Below, one piece after another: positions 1 through 7,795 of a stretch of DNA of 64,000 nucleotides (the first letter of the stretch is position 1; each line of letters opens with the position of its first letter). The stretch spans positions 2,457,501 to 2,521,500 of the forward strand of contig NZ_CP046400.1 in the NCBI RefSeq assembly GCF_009762795.1. Direction: 5' to 3'. Made by a program: the position numbers and the translations under genes. A model generated the notes under the pieces. That model did no database searches, was not told the origin of the DNA, and saw only the letters and a list, made by a program, of their open reading frames with translations. The DNA comes from Pseudodesulfovibrio cashew. GTDB taxonomy: Bacteria; Desulfobacterota; Desulfovibrionia; Desulfovibrionales; Desulfovibrionaceae.

Positions 1-86
1 TTTCCCATGACGAGATTTTGACGTTCCAGCCGCATGTCCATGACCTTCGACGTCAATTGTATGTGGCTTTCAAAAATGCCTCGCAT
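1..86 (-). CDS. flgB: FlgB flagellar basal-body rod protein, N-terminal fragment cut by the window edge
   Basis: Reading the minus strand from the ATG at 86 gives about 28 residues, beginning MRGIFESH and including LTSKVMDMRLERQN, the N-terminal helix pattern I recognise from FlgB rod proteins. An AGGAGG Shine-Dalgarno lies 8 nt upstream of the ATG. FlgB forms part of the proximal rod of the flagellar basal body and is normally the first gene of an flgB-flgC-fliE operon, which would continue off the left edge. Only the N-terminus is visible, so identity rests on a short match; the sigma-54-like promoter upstream supports a flagellar operon. Confidence 0.72.
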   Translation of the reverse strand, partial: MRGIFESHIQLTSKVMDMRLERQNLVMG

Positions 87-531
87 GCCTTGATCCTCCT
101 GGGTTTTCTTCCGTTTCGACCCGGTTGCGGCTATGGATTGCACCGGGCACGCCTGAAGCATAGCAACTAGTGTTCCAACTGAGTAACATATTGAAATAAA
201 TGTAGAAGAATTATACTGACAGAAGGTGGGTCAAGAACTGGCGCTCGTGCGGGGTGGGTGTGGTGTTTGCTGGCGAAGCAAGGGGCAGAATGTGCCGTTA
301 TCTGGACTGACTGGGCGATATTCTGTTTCAGCCACTCAATCCGTTTAGATTGAGGCTTTAAGAGAATATCTTTATGATTTTATTGGAATTAGTTGGAGTA
401 GTGTATCTGGTGACAGGTCGGAAAAAAACGGTCTGGCATACTCCTTGCTTTTCACGATTGCGGGCCAAGCATGGCCAGCAGACATCTTTTCAGCCCGGCT
501 TCCGGGTAAAGGAGAAATGGAGGGGAACGTC
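87..531. other. Divergent intergenic region between flgB and the TPR gene
   Basis: About 445 nt without a gene. It is AT-richer than its surroundings around 180-230 and 360-420. It holds the sigma-54-like site and a 7-bp stem-loop at 335-354 (CTCAATC/GATTGAG with a 6-nt loop), which is not followed by a convincing T-tract. A TTGCT/AGCAA inverted repeat lies near 272-288. I see no further ORF with a ribosome binding site and no recognisable structured RNA. Confidence 0.4.
162..177 (-). promoter_or_regulatory. Sigma-54-type promoter (-24/-12) for the flgB operon
   Basis: On the minus strand the sequence reads TGGAAC-ACTAG-TTGCT, which fits the -24/-12 consensus TGGCAC-N5-TTGCW with exact spacing and one mismatch in the -24 half. 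A transcript starting about 12 nt past the -12 GC would have a leader of roughly 65 nt before the flgB ATG. Sigma-54 control of flagellar basal-body genes is known in polar flagellates; it is inferred here. Confidence 0.6.
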
Positions 532-1095
532 ATGAGTGGACATCTCGACTACGAAATCAACAAGGAACTTGGTGAATGCTACCTGTTCATGGGTGAGCTG
601 GACAAGGCCGAAGAGTATTACAAGAAGGCAGTCAGCTCCAACGGCATCCATCCCGACCCCTACCTGGGCCTGGCCACGGTGGCTGTGCAACGGGGCGACC
701 TGGATGACGCCATCGTCATGTATCAGAAGGCGCACAAGATCGAACCGTCCGACAAGAGTCTTTCCGGGATTGCGCTCATCCGCATGGAAAACGGAGAAAA
801 GGAGGAAGCCTTCTCCCTGTTCTCCGAGGCCATCGAGATGAATCCCGAAAACATGGTCGCCCTGTATTCCCTGATCAGGCTCGGCCATGAACTGGAGCGC
901 GTGGAGCAGATCGTTCCGTATCTCGAGGCGCATCTCGAGATCGACCCGGCCAAGCACGAAGTGCGCTACTCCCTGGCCGGCTGCTTCATCTGCCTCGACC
1001 AGAAGGACGCGGCACGGGAACAGCTTGAGAAGATTCTCGAAATGAACCCGGACTTTGAAGCCGCCTCCGAAATGCTGGAAACGCTCCAGTCCTAA
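532..1095 (+). CDS. TPR-repeat protein
   Basis: A 187-residue protein made almost entirely of tetratricopeptide repeats: helical units ending in the TPR-like pattern 'A..Y.KA....P' recur (near DKAEEYYKKA, DDAIVMYQKAHKIEP, EEAFSLFSEAIEMNP and AAREQLEKILEMNP). No signal peptide or membrane segment is visible, so a cytoplasmic scaffold role is likely. I chose the ATG at 532 because GAGGGGAA lies just upstream; an in-frame extension to 445 has no Shine-Dalgarno. The partner is unknown. It lies 163 nt upstream of the PurH N-domain gene, but nothing shows a functional link. Confidence 0.8.
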   Translation: MSGHLDYEINKELGECYLFMGELDKAEEYYKKAVSSNGIHPDPYLGLATVAVQRGDLDDAIVMYQKAHKIEPSDKSLSGIALIRMENGEKEEAFSLFSEAIEMNPENMVALYSLIRLGHELERVEQIVPYLEAHLEIDPAKHEVRYSLAGCFICLDQKDAAREQLEKILEMNPDFEAASEMLETLQS

Positions 1096-1115
1096 CAAAG
1101 GTCTCCCCTCCCCGT

Positions 1116-1159
1116 TGATTTCCCGCTCCGTCCGTTTCGGCGGGTGGGGCGGGAAATCA
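1116..1159 (+). other. Stem-loop in the leader of the IMP cyclohydrolase gene
   Basis: TGATTTCCCGC at 1116-1126 pairs perfectly with GCGGGAAATCA at 1149-1159, and the interior can extend the stem (CCGTCCG against CGGCGGG). No T-tract follows, so it is not a typical terminator. It may be an intercistronic processing or stability element between the TPR gene and the purine gene. It does not resemble a purine riboswitch that I know. Confidence 0.45.
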
Positions 1160-1258
1160 GCCTTGGCTCTTACCTGCCGGGGGAGAGGGCGTCTCGCCGC
1201 TTGCCTTCCGTACACAAATCTGGCACTCCCTCTCAAAACATCTAGCGAGGGGTGCATA

Positions 1259-1855
1259 ATGGAACTGTTGCCTGTCAAAAAAGCGATCCTTTCGGTCACC
1301 GATAAATCCGGTCTGGCCGATTTCGGTCGTTTCCTGGTCGATAACGGATGCGAGCTGGTTTCCACCGGCGGCACCAAGAAGATGCTTTCCGAGGCGGGGC
1401 TGCCCGTGACCTCGGTCAGCGATATCACCGATTTTCCAGAAATCCTCGGCGGTAGGGTCAAGACCCTGCACCCGAACATCCACGGCGGCATCCTCGCCGA
1501 TAAGGATGATCCCGGCCACATGGAGACCCTGCGCGAGTTCGGCATCGAGCCGTTCGATCTCATCTGCGTCAATCTCTACAACTTCGCCGACGCTGTGGCC
1601 AAAGGGCTGGATCTCAAGGCTGCCGTGGAACAGATCGACATCGGCGGGCCCACCATGCTGCGCGCCACGGCCAAGAATTTCCACTCCATCTGCGTGGTTC
1701 CCGACCCCAAGTACTACCCGGTGGTCCAGAAGGAGATCGAAGAGAACGGCGGTCTTTCCCTGGCCTTCCGCAAGGAGATGGCGGCGCTGACCTTCAAGCT
1801 CACCAGCGAATACGACGCGATGATCACCAAGTATCTGAGCGAGAACGAAGCGTAG
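1259..1855 (+). CDS. purH: IMP cyclohydrolase, stand-alone PurH N-terminal domain
   Basis: The 198-residue product matches only the N-terminal MGS-like IMP cyclohydrolase domain of PurH: KAILSVTDKSGL near the start, STGGT, then GGRVKTLHPNIHGG near residue 60-75, and YNF further on. It catalyses ring closure of FAICAR to IMP, the last step of de novo purine synthesis. Ordinary bifunctional PurH is about 510-530 residues; here the AICAR transformylase half is a separate gene at 7796-9070 on the other strand. The ATG at 1259 follows GCGAGGGG; upstream in-frame codons lack support. The ORF ends cleanly just after the domain, so it does not look truncated. Cytoplasmic. Confidence 0.92.
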   Translation: MELLPVKKAILSVTDKSGLADFGRFLVDNGCELVSTGGTKKMLSEAGLPVTSVSDITDFPEILGGRVKTLHPNIHGGILADKDDPGHMETLREFGIEPFDLICVNLYNFADAVAKGLDLKAAVEQIDIGGPTMLRATAKNFHSICVVPDPKYYPVVQKEIEENGGLSLAFRKEMAALTFKLTSEYDAMITKYLSENEA

Positions 1856-1970
1856 CTCGAGGCTCGTCCAGGCCAGCCCGAATAGTCGCCCGGGAACATC
1901 GCTCTCGGCACTGTACTGCGGAGGGACTCCCCACAGGAACTCCTCGGCGTGATTGATTTGAAAATTGTTG

Positions 1971-2004
1971 AAAGGCAAGTACTATCGCGATAGTACTTGC
2001 CTTT
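1971..2004. terminator. 34-nt perfect palindrome followed by a T-run
   Basis: Positions 1971-1987 (AAAGGCAAGTACTATCG) are the exact reverse complement of 1988-2004, with no spacer, followed by ATTTTT. This would terminate transcription from the IMP cyclohydrolase gene and sits only 13 nt before the hflX Shine-Dalgarno. The perfect dyad symmetry also leaves an operator role possible. Confidence 0.6.
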
Positions 2005-2027
2005 ATTTTTAACGACGGAGCAAAGTC

Positions 2028-3656
2028 ATCGCCCAGAAGCCCAAGGGCAACCTCCAGGGGTTGAAGCCCAATCAGATCAAGCGTCTGTCGCGCCTTTATC
2101 AGCGTCAGTTCCCGGCGGACGGGAACTACACCAACGAGCAGGCGCGCGAGTTGGCCGAGCTTTCTACAGATACGGGCCGCCAGCTCGCTCTGCTTGTCGA
2201 CCGGCAAGGCAAGGTGGCCATGGTCCTGGTGGGCGACAACCGGGCCATCTACATCCCGGAGCTGCCGCGTGCACGAATGAGCTCAGGGCGGTTGCGCGGG
2301 CTTCGGCTGTTACACACTCACCTGAACGACGAGCAGCTCTCCCAGGAAGACCTCATGGACATGGTCTTCCTGCGCCTCGATTCGGTCACCGTGCTGACGG
2401 TGGCCGACGGATTCCCGCAGGCCGCCCAGACCGCGCACCTGCTGCCGCCCAATCCCGATGATCGCAGCTACGAAATTTTCGATCCGGTCCGATGGGACCG
2501 CATGGAGTTGGACCTCGGGCAAATGGTGGAGGCCCTGGAGGACGAATTCTCCCGCCAGGCTGACGGACAGGGGCTGGAGTCCGACGAGAACCGGGCGCTG
2601 CTGGTCAGCGTGGACAATACCCCCAGACCGGTGCAGGAGCTTTCCCTGGAGGAATTGGGCGAGTTGGCCGACACCGCCGGGCTGACCGCGGCCGGGACCA
2701 TGATCCAGCGGGTGCGCAAGCACAACCCCAAGTTCATCATGGGCAAAGGCAAGCTGGCCGAACTGGAGGTCAAGGCCCTCCAGGCCAACGCCTCGGTCAT
2801 CCTTTTCGATCAGGAACTATCTCCAACTCAGAGCCGCAACCTGGCAGAGGTCACGGAACGCAAGATTCTGGACCGTACCCAGCTCATCCTCGACATCTTT
2901 GCCCAGCACGCCACATCGGCCTCGGGCAAGCTTCAGGTGGAGATGGCCCAGCTCAAGTACACCCTGCCGCGCCTGGTAGGTAAGAATAGGGCCATGTCCC
3001 GTCTCATGGGCGGCATCGGTGGGCGCGGACCGGGCGAGACCAAGCTCGAGATCGACCGCCGTCGCGCCAACGACCGCCTGACAAGGCTCAAGAAGGAGTT
3101 GGAGCAGGTCCGCAAGCGGCGCACCCAGACGCGGGAGCGCCGGGCCAAGGCCGGGCTGCCCATCGTCTCCCTGGTGGGCTACACCAACGCGGGCAAATCG
3201 ACCCTGCTCAACACCCTGACCCAGTCCAAGGTTCTGGCCGAGGATAAGCTCTTCGCCACCCTGGACCCCACCAGCCGTCGCATCCGCTTCCCTCAGGAGC
3301 GCGAGGTGGTTCTCACCGACACCGTGGGCTTTATTCGACGGCTGCCGCCGGATCTCAAGGAGGCGTTTCGCGCCACTTTGGAGGAGTTGGAATCTGCTGA
3401 TCTGCTCGTGCTTGTCTGCGACGCCTCCCATCCGGAGGTGGAGGAGCAGGTGGCCGCTGTCAGGACTATTCTCGCCGAGATGGACCTGGACGAGATTCCG
3501 TCCATTCTGGTGCTCAACAAGTGGGACAAGCTGGACCAAGAAGCGCGCGAGACCATGCGCAACGTCTTTCCCGAAGGCATCTCCGCCTCCGCGGTGGACC
3601 GTGCCAGCCTGGAACCGGTGGTGGAGGCTATCCTGAAAAGGGTGGACTGGGACTAG
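2028..3656 (+). CDS. hflX: Ribosome-associated GTPase HflX, probable ATC start
   Basis: HflX is a GTPase that binds and splits stalled 50S/70S ribosomes. The G-domain is clear in the second half: Walker [28 protein letters not shown] and LNKWD, preceded by [14 protein letters not shown] and the HflX N-domain. About 190 residues precede that N-domain, including an [16 protein letters not shown] segment. The first standard in-frame start is TTG at 2061, but GGAG at 2017-2020 sits 7 nt before an ATC at 2028, the intervening codons read like protein (PKGNLQGL), and the frame has no ATG, GTG or TTG there. I therefore place the start at 2028 (542 aa). The gene converges on the CDF gene, with 16 nt between stops. 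Confidence 0.9.
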   Translation: MAQKPKGNLQGLKPNQIKRLSRLYQRQFPADGNYTNEQARELAELSTDTGRQLALLVDRQGKVAMVLVGDNRAIYIPELPRARMSSGRLRGLRLLHTHLNDEQLSQEDLMDMVFLRLDSVTVLTVADGFPQAAQTAHLLPPNPDDRSYEIFDPVRWDRMELDLGQMVEALEDEFSRQADGQGLESDENRALLVSVDNTPRPVQELSLEELGELADTAGLTAAGTMIQRVRKHNPKFIMGKGKLAELEVKALQANASVILFDQELSPTQSRNLAEVTERKILDRTQLILDIFAQHATSASGKLQVEMAQLKYTLPRLVGKNRAMSRLMGGIGGRGPGETKLEIDRRRANDRLTRLKKELEQVRKRRTQTRERRAKAGLPIVSLVGYTNAGKSTLLNTLTQSKVLAEDKLFATLDPTSRRIRFPQEREVVLTDTVGFIRRLPPDLKEAFRATLEELESADLLVLVCDASHPEVEEQVAAVRTILAEMDLDEIPSILVLNKWDKLDQEARETMRNVFPEGISASAVDRASLEPVVEAILKRVDWD

Positions 3657-3672
3657 AGGGCACGGGCGTCCT

Positions 3673-4626
3673 CTAGGACGCTTTCTCTTCGTTCGGACAA
3701 CGGCCTGTCAGGGTGCGTTCGCACGCGCCGCCGACTTTTTTCCCGTCATAGGAGGAACCGCATTCCAGCGGTTCCACGTGGATGGTCACCTCGGATTGGT
3801 CGAGGCGTGACTTGATTTCGTTCTCGATCAGTTCACACAGGTCGTGGGACTTGAGGACCGAGGTGTCGCCGGGCAGCAGCAGATGGAAGTCGATAAACCT
3901 GCGGCTGCCAGCCTTGCGCGTGCGCAGGCCGTGAAAGCTTCCGGCGGGGCCCTGGTGCTTGATGATCGCCTCGGCAATGACGTCCAGCTCCTCCGGAGGC
4001 AGCGCGTCGTCCATGAGCCCTCCGATGGAGCGGCGAAGCAGGCTGATGCCCGTGAACACGATATTAACGGCCATGATGCAGGCGATGATCGGGTCGAGGA
4101 CCTGCCAGTCGGGTGTGATGAGCAGGATGGCCAGCCCGGCTACCAGACCAACCGAGGTCCAGACGTCGGTGAGCAGGTGCTTGGCATCCGCTTCCAGCGT
4201 GATGGAGTCGAACCGCCGGGCCGCACGCAACATGATCTGGGCCGTGACGAAGTTGATCACCGAAGAGAGGAAGGCCAGGCCGAGGCCGAGGCCGAGATGC
4301 CCCAGGGGCTGGGGATGGAGGAACCGGTCCACCGAGGCGTAGCCGATGGCGCAGGCGGCCACGATGATCAGCACTCCCTCGATGCCGCTGGAGAAATATT
4401 CAGCCTTGCCATGTCCGTAGGTGTGGTGGTCATCCGCGGGGCGCATGGCGATGGTGATGGCCGTCAGCGCCATGAGCGCGGCGGTCACGTTGACGATGGA
4501 CTCAGTGGCGTCCGAAAGCAGGCCCACCGAACCGGTCATGCCCCACGCGCCGAACTTGAGCACCAGGGTGGTGATGGACGCGGCGAGCGAGTAGATCGCG
4601 TACCGGCGGGGCGAGTCAGAGGACAT
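3673..4626 (-). CDS. Cation diffusion facilitator (CDF) family metal transporter
   Basis: A 317-residue inner-membrane protein with about six predicted transmembrane helices in the first 200 residues and a cytoplasmic C-terminal domain. Family signatures are GLLSDATES near the second helix, DDHHTYGHGKAEYFSS in the loop, and HLLTDVWTS in the fifth helix, which supplies the His/Asp metal site. The C-terminal part (FIDFHLLLPGD, VTIHVEP) matches the dimerisation domain. CDF proteins exchange Zn, Fe, Mn or Cd for protons; the substrate cannot be told here. The gene starts 2 nt after the plsY stop, so the two are probably co-transcribed. The C-terminal tail carries extra cysteines (CGSS, ACERTLTGRC). 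Confidence 0.9.
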   Translation of the reverse strand: MSSDSPRRYAIYSLAASITTLVLKFGAWGMTGSVGLLSDATESIVNVTAALMALTAITIAMRPADDHHTYGHGKAEYFSSGIEGVLIIVAACAIGYASVDRFLHPQPLGHLGLGLGLAFLSSVINFVTAQIMLRAARRFDSITLEADAKHLLTDVWTSVGLVAGLAILLITPDWQVLDPIIACIMAVNIVFTGISLLRRSIGGLMDDALPPEELDVIAEAIIKHQGPAGSFHGLRTRKAGSRRFIDFHLLLPGDTSVLKSHDLCELIENEIKSRLDQSEVTIHVEPLECGSSYDGKKVGGACERTLTGRCPNEEKAS

Positions 4627-4628
4627 GG

Positions 4629-5219
4629 TTATGCCTTGGGTTTCAGCCAGGGATTTTCCTCACCGCGGGCGAGGCGGCGGATGTTTTCCCTGTGCCGCCA
4701 GAAGAGCAGGAGCATGACCACCACGGCGGCCGGGAACAGCCCGAAGTTGCCAGTCAGGATCATGAGCACCGGCAGGGCCAGGGCAAAGGTCAGGGAGCCC
4801 ATGGAGACATGTCCGGAAAGGGCGACCACGCCGAGGCACAAGGCCGCGGAGATGATGCCTCCCCAGGGAGATGCGGCCAGGAACGCGCCCACGGTGGTGG
4901 CCACGGCCTTGCCGCCCTTGAAGCGCATGAACAGCGAGTAGGCGTGGCCGAAGATGGCGGCCAGCAGGACCAGGCTCAGGGCGAAGTTCGATTCAAGCCA
5001 GTAAGAGGCCATGAGCACGGGCACGAACCCTTTGGCAAGGTCCAGCACCAGGGTGGCGATGCCGTACTTTGCGCCGCACAGCCGGGCTACGTTGGTGGCG
5101 CCGGTATTCCTGCTGCCATCTTCGCGCGGGTCGATGCCGCACAGGGTCTTGGCGATGAACAGGCCGAACGGGATGGAGCCGAGGATATAGGCGATAAGGC
5201 ACCAGAGGATTATTGCCAT
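4629..5219 (-). CDS. plsY: Glycerol-3-phosphate acyltransferase PlsY
   Basis: The 196-residue integral membrane protein has the three PlsY motifs: GSIPFG near the N-terminus, the GSRNTGATNV segment, and FKGGKAVATT. PlsY transfers the acyl group from acyl-phosphate to glycerol-3-phosphate, the first committed step of phospholipid synthesis. I chose the ATG at 5219, with AGGAG 9 nt upstream, over an upstream in-frame ATG at 5276, because the sequence then begins directly with the first helix (MAIILWCLIAYILGS). It is followed almost immediately by the CDF gene. It lies about 80 nt downstream of the RNase II-family gene on the same strand. Confidence 0.95.
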   Translation of the reverse strand: MAIILWCLIAYILGSIPFGLFIAKTLCGIDPREDGSRNTGATNVARLCGAKYGIATLVLDLAKGFVPVLMASYWLESNFALSLVLLAAIFGHAYSLFMRFKGGKAVATTVGAFLAASPWGGIISAALCLGVVALSGHVSMGSLTFALALPVLMILTGNFGLFPAAVVVMLLLFWRHRENIRRLARGEENPWLKPKA

Positions 5220-5299
5220 GGGGATGAACTCCTGAAATTCGTGATTGATGTGTGACCTTGTATCGTTTTTGTTCACGGATTGGAAGAGGCTGTTCCGGG

Positions 5300-7354
5300 C
5301 TACTCCTCCAGGGCTTCTCCCAAACGGATTTCATTGGTCAGGGGGTCGACGCGGCTGAAGTTGATCTCGAACCGCTGGCCCGGGTAGAGCTTGTCACCGA
5401 GCAGTTTCTTCGGTGCGCGAACGTTGACCTGAAGGTGGGGCATGGCCAGGGTGGCCAGGGGCCCGTTATCGTCCACCAGCACGGCGGGCTGGAATTCCCT
5501 GCGCCGCGCGGCCAGGTAGACGAGTTTCCAGTACCGGGGGCGGAATCGCTGCACCGCGCTTACGGTCTTGATGCGCAGGTTCAGGTGGATGGCCAGCCTG
5601 TCCAGTTCCTCGATGTCCAGGCGCGGGACGCCGGAGTCGAGGAAGGAGGCCACCTGGGCCATATTGATGAAATCCGTATAGCGCCTGAGCGGCGAGGTGA
5701 TGGGCGCGTAGGCCGGGACCGCAAGTGCGGCGTGGCGTTTGGGCGTGGTCTCCAGGACCGGCGGAAGGAGCAGCTTGACCGCGCGCAGGATCTTGGCCGG
5801 TTCCGTGAAGATGCCCGCCGACTCCTGGGGCAGGGCGATGTCCTGGGTCCGGTGAAGCAGGGGGACGTCATGATCCCTTGCCCAGAGCGCCAGACCGGAA
5901 TTGGCCAGGATCATGAATTCGCTGACAACCAGTTCCGAGCGTGGGCATTCCTCTTTCAGGACGATGCTGACCTCGGGCTTGGCCTCGCCTTCCTCCACGG
6001 TAACCACGGGTTCGGGCTTGCGGATAACGCAGGCACCGGCCTCGATGCGCCGCTGGATGAGCTTTTCCGCCAGTTGATGCGCCAGGACCAGTTGCTGATC
6101 GCGCTCCTCCCGAATGGCCTCGTCCGTATCCTCGTAGGTGGCGTTGGCCGACACCGTGACCCATGCCGTGCGCGGGGTGACGCCCAGGAGCTTGCCTTCT
6201 TCGTCCAGGAGAAAATCCGTTACGAGTGCGGGTCTGGCTTCTCCGGCGACCAGGCTGTAGAGGCCGGTGCCGAACTGCTCGGGCAGCATGTGCGCCGTGC
6301 CTTCGGGCAGGTAGAGCGAGGTGGCCCGGTGCATGACGGCCCGGTCCAGAGGAGAGCCGAACTCCCAGTGCGCGTCGGGCCTTGCGAGGGCGAGGGAGAG
6401 TTTGTAGCCGCCCCCATCCCGCTCGATGCGGAAGGCGTCGTCGATGTCGCGGGTCGTGGCCGCGTCGATGGAGAGAAACTCTTCCGCCTCTGGTTCCATT
6501 CGATGATTGGAAAAGGTGCTTTCTATTGAGCTGATTTCATTGTTGAACGTTTCTGACCACTCGTTGCCCCACGCATACTCGGCCGTATCCAGAAGGTAGT
6601 TGTGGTGGGGAGGGAGGACTCCCCAGGACTGGGCCAGGAGCAGGCCGAGGTGCGGCACATCCGGCAGCCCCTTGGCGATGGCGGTCCAAATCTTGCGTTC
6701 GTTGTCGTCCAGGGTGTCCGCCACCTGATGCCTGAGGATCGTCTCCAGGCTGCCGGCCAGTTCCGGCTCCAGGGCCGGGAGACGCGGCTTGCGTCCCTGG
6801 CTGTGTGCGCCCCAGAGTTCCTGGAGCAGGGTTTGTCCGGCGGCGGTCACGGCTTCGCGGGCCTTTTCCTCGGCCTTTTCACGCATCCGTTTTTCGACCT
6901 GTTCGGCGGACCAGACCTCGAAATTGGGCGGCCGAAACTTGAAGTGGGTTTTGGCCCCCAGCATGGCGCGGCCCAGGGCGGCGGTTTCGTCCGGGCCCGG
7001 GGATTCCCAGAGCAGCCCTGCGAACCAGGAAAGAGAAGCTGTCTCCACTTCCCCTTGGGCGAGTTCCCACAACTCCATTACGTCGATCCCTGCCTGGATT
7101 TCTCCCCGCTTCTCCTGATGGGAATTGAGAATGTCCTGTATCTCCTGGCGATTGACTTCTTCCGAGCACACAGGGCCATGCCACGGCAGGAGACGGGCGG
7201 CAGGCAGCTTCATCTCCCGTTTGGTGATGGTGAGAATGCGGAGTTTGCCCGACGACTCCTCCAGCACCCAGGCCAGTTGGGGTTGGTCGCCGTGCATGAA
7301 TTCCACCACCGTGCCGGGGCGAACGGTCGCGGTTAGAAAGGTCGTTTTCGCCAT
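5300..7354 (-). CDS. RNB-domain 3'-5' exoribonuclease (RNase II/R family)
   Basis: A 684-residue cytoplasmic enzyme. The RNB catalytic motif DAATTRDIDDAF near residue 295 carries the acidic residues that bind the two metal ions. Further RNB signatures follow (HRTQD, TSPLRRYTDFINM near residue 565). The C-terminus (GDKLYPGQRFEINFSRVDP) resembles a degenerate S1-like fold. The N-terminus is divergent and I see no clear cold-shock domains. Length is nearer RNase II (about 640) than RNase R (about 800), but I would not assign rnb or rnr without alignment. The function is processive degradation of single-stranded RNA. The ATG start at 7354 is the first available. Confidence 0.88.
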   Translation of the reverse strand: MAKTTFLTATVRPGTVVEFMHGDQPQLAWVLEESSGKLRILTITKREMKLPAARLLPWHGPVCSEEVNRQEIQDILNSHQEKRGEIQAGIDVMELWELAQGEVETASLSWFAGLLWESPGPDETAALGRAMLGAKTHFKFRPPNFEVWSAEQVEKRMREKAEEKAREAVTAAGQTLLQELWGAHSQGRKPRLPALEPELAGSLETILRHQVADTLDDNERKIWTAIAKGLPDVPHLGLLLAQSWGVLPPHHNYLLDTAEYAWGNEWSETFNNEISSIESTFSNHRMEPEAEEFLSIDAATTRDIDDAFRIERDGGGYKLSLALARPDAHWEFGSPLDRAVMHRATSLYLPEGTAHMLPEQFGTGLYSLVAGEARPALVTDFLLDEEGKLLGVTPRTAWVTVSANATYEDTDEAIREERDQQLVLAHQLAEKLIQRRIEAGACVIRKPEPVVTVEEGEAKPEVSIVLKEECPRSELVVSEFMILANSGLALWARDHDVPLLHRTQDIALPQESAGIFTEPAKILRAVKLLLPPVLETTPKRHAALAVPAYAPITSPLRRYTDFINMAQVASFLDSGVPRLDIEELDRLAIHLNLRIKTVSAVQRFRPRYWKLVYLAARRREFQPAVLVDDNGPLATLAMPHLQVNVRAPKKLLGDKLYPGQRFEINFSRVDPLTNEIRLGEALEE

Positions 7355-7438
7355 GAATTGCTTCTTTATGTCTTCGTTTTATCCGTTGCTAACATGAAAC
7401 GGTTGCCAGTGTAAGGGCGGGGGGATAGTGATCTTGCC

Positions 7439-7732
7439 ATGGACAGGGAAATCATGGAACTCATCGGCATTGTCGCTGGATTCTGCACTACCGCGTCATT
7501 CGTGCCGCAGGTGGTGCATACCTGGCGGACCAAATCCGTGGCGGATATCTCCCTGAGGATGTACCTCATGCTCTGCCTCGGAGTTGCCCTCTGGATCGTC
7601 TACGGGATTCTCATAGGGTCCCTGTCCGTCCTGCTCGCAAACCTCGCCACTTTTGTCCTGGCTGCGTCCGTACTGGGCATGAAGCTGCGCTACGGCCGCC
7701 TCTCTCGCAAACGGGATAAGCGCGGACCGTGA
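7439..7732 (+). CDS. SemiSWEET-type PQ-loop sugar transporter
   Basis: A 97-residue protein with three hydrophobic helices and a PQ motif in the first (GFCTTASFVPQVVHTW), the layout of bacterial SemiSWEETs, which dimerise to form a facilitative sugar uniporter in the inner membrane. A second conserved feature is the segment from LRMY to LGVALWIVYG in helix 2. The ATG at 7439 lacks a close Shine-Dalgarno; an ATG at 7454 (MELIG) with AGGGA upstream is an equally good start. The gene stands alone between divergent and convergent neighbours. Substrate is unknown. Confidence 0.85.
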   Translation: MDREIMELIGIVAGFCTTASFVPQVVHTWRTKSVADISLRMYLMLCLGVALWIVYGILIGSLSVLLANLATFVLAASVLGMKLRYGRLSRKRDKRGP

Positions 7733-7773
7733 AAAAAAAGACCCCGCCGGACCCGCGTCCGGCGAAGTCTTTG
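7733..7773. terminator. Bidirectional rho-independent terminator
   Basis: GCCGGAC at 7746-7752 pairs with GTCCGGC at 7757-7763 around a CCGC loop; the stem extends outward through AAAGAC/GTCTTT, giving A-rich and T-rich flanks on both sides. It lies between the convergent SemiSWEET and AICAR transformylase genes and can serve both. Confidence 0.8.
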
Positions 7774-7795
7774 TTGAATCGGTATCAATGCCCGC

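Noticed and set aside
1055-1258. N-terminal extension of the IMP cyclohydrolase gene to 1055
   Set aside because: It overlaps the end of the TPR gene and lacks family similarity; ATG 1259 with GAGGGG upstream is better.
1116-1258. Possible purine riboswitch before the IMP cyclohydrolase gene
   Set aside because: Only one long stem is visible; no conserved purine aptamer core or expression platform was recognised.
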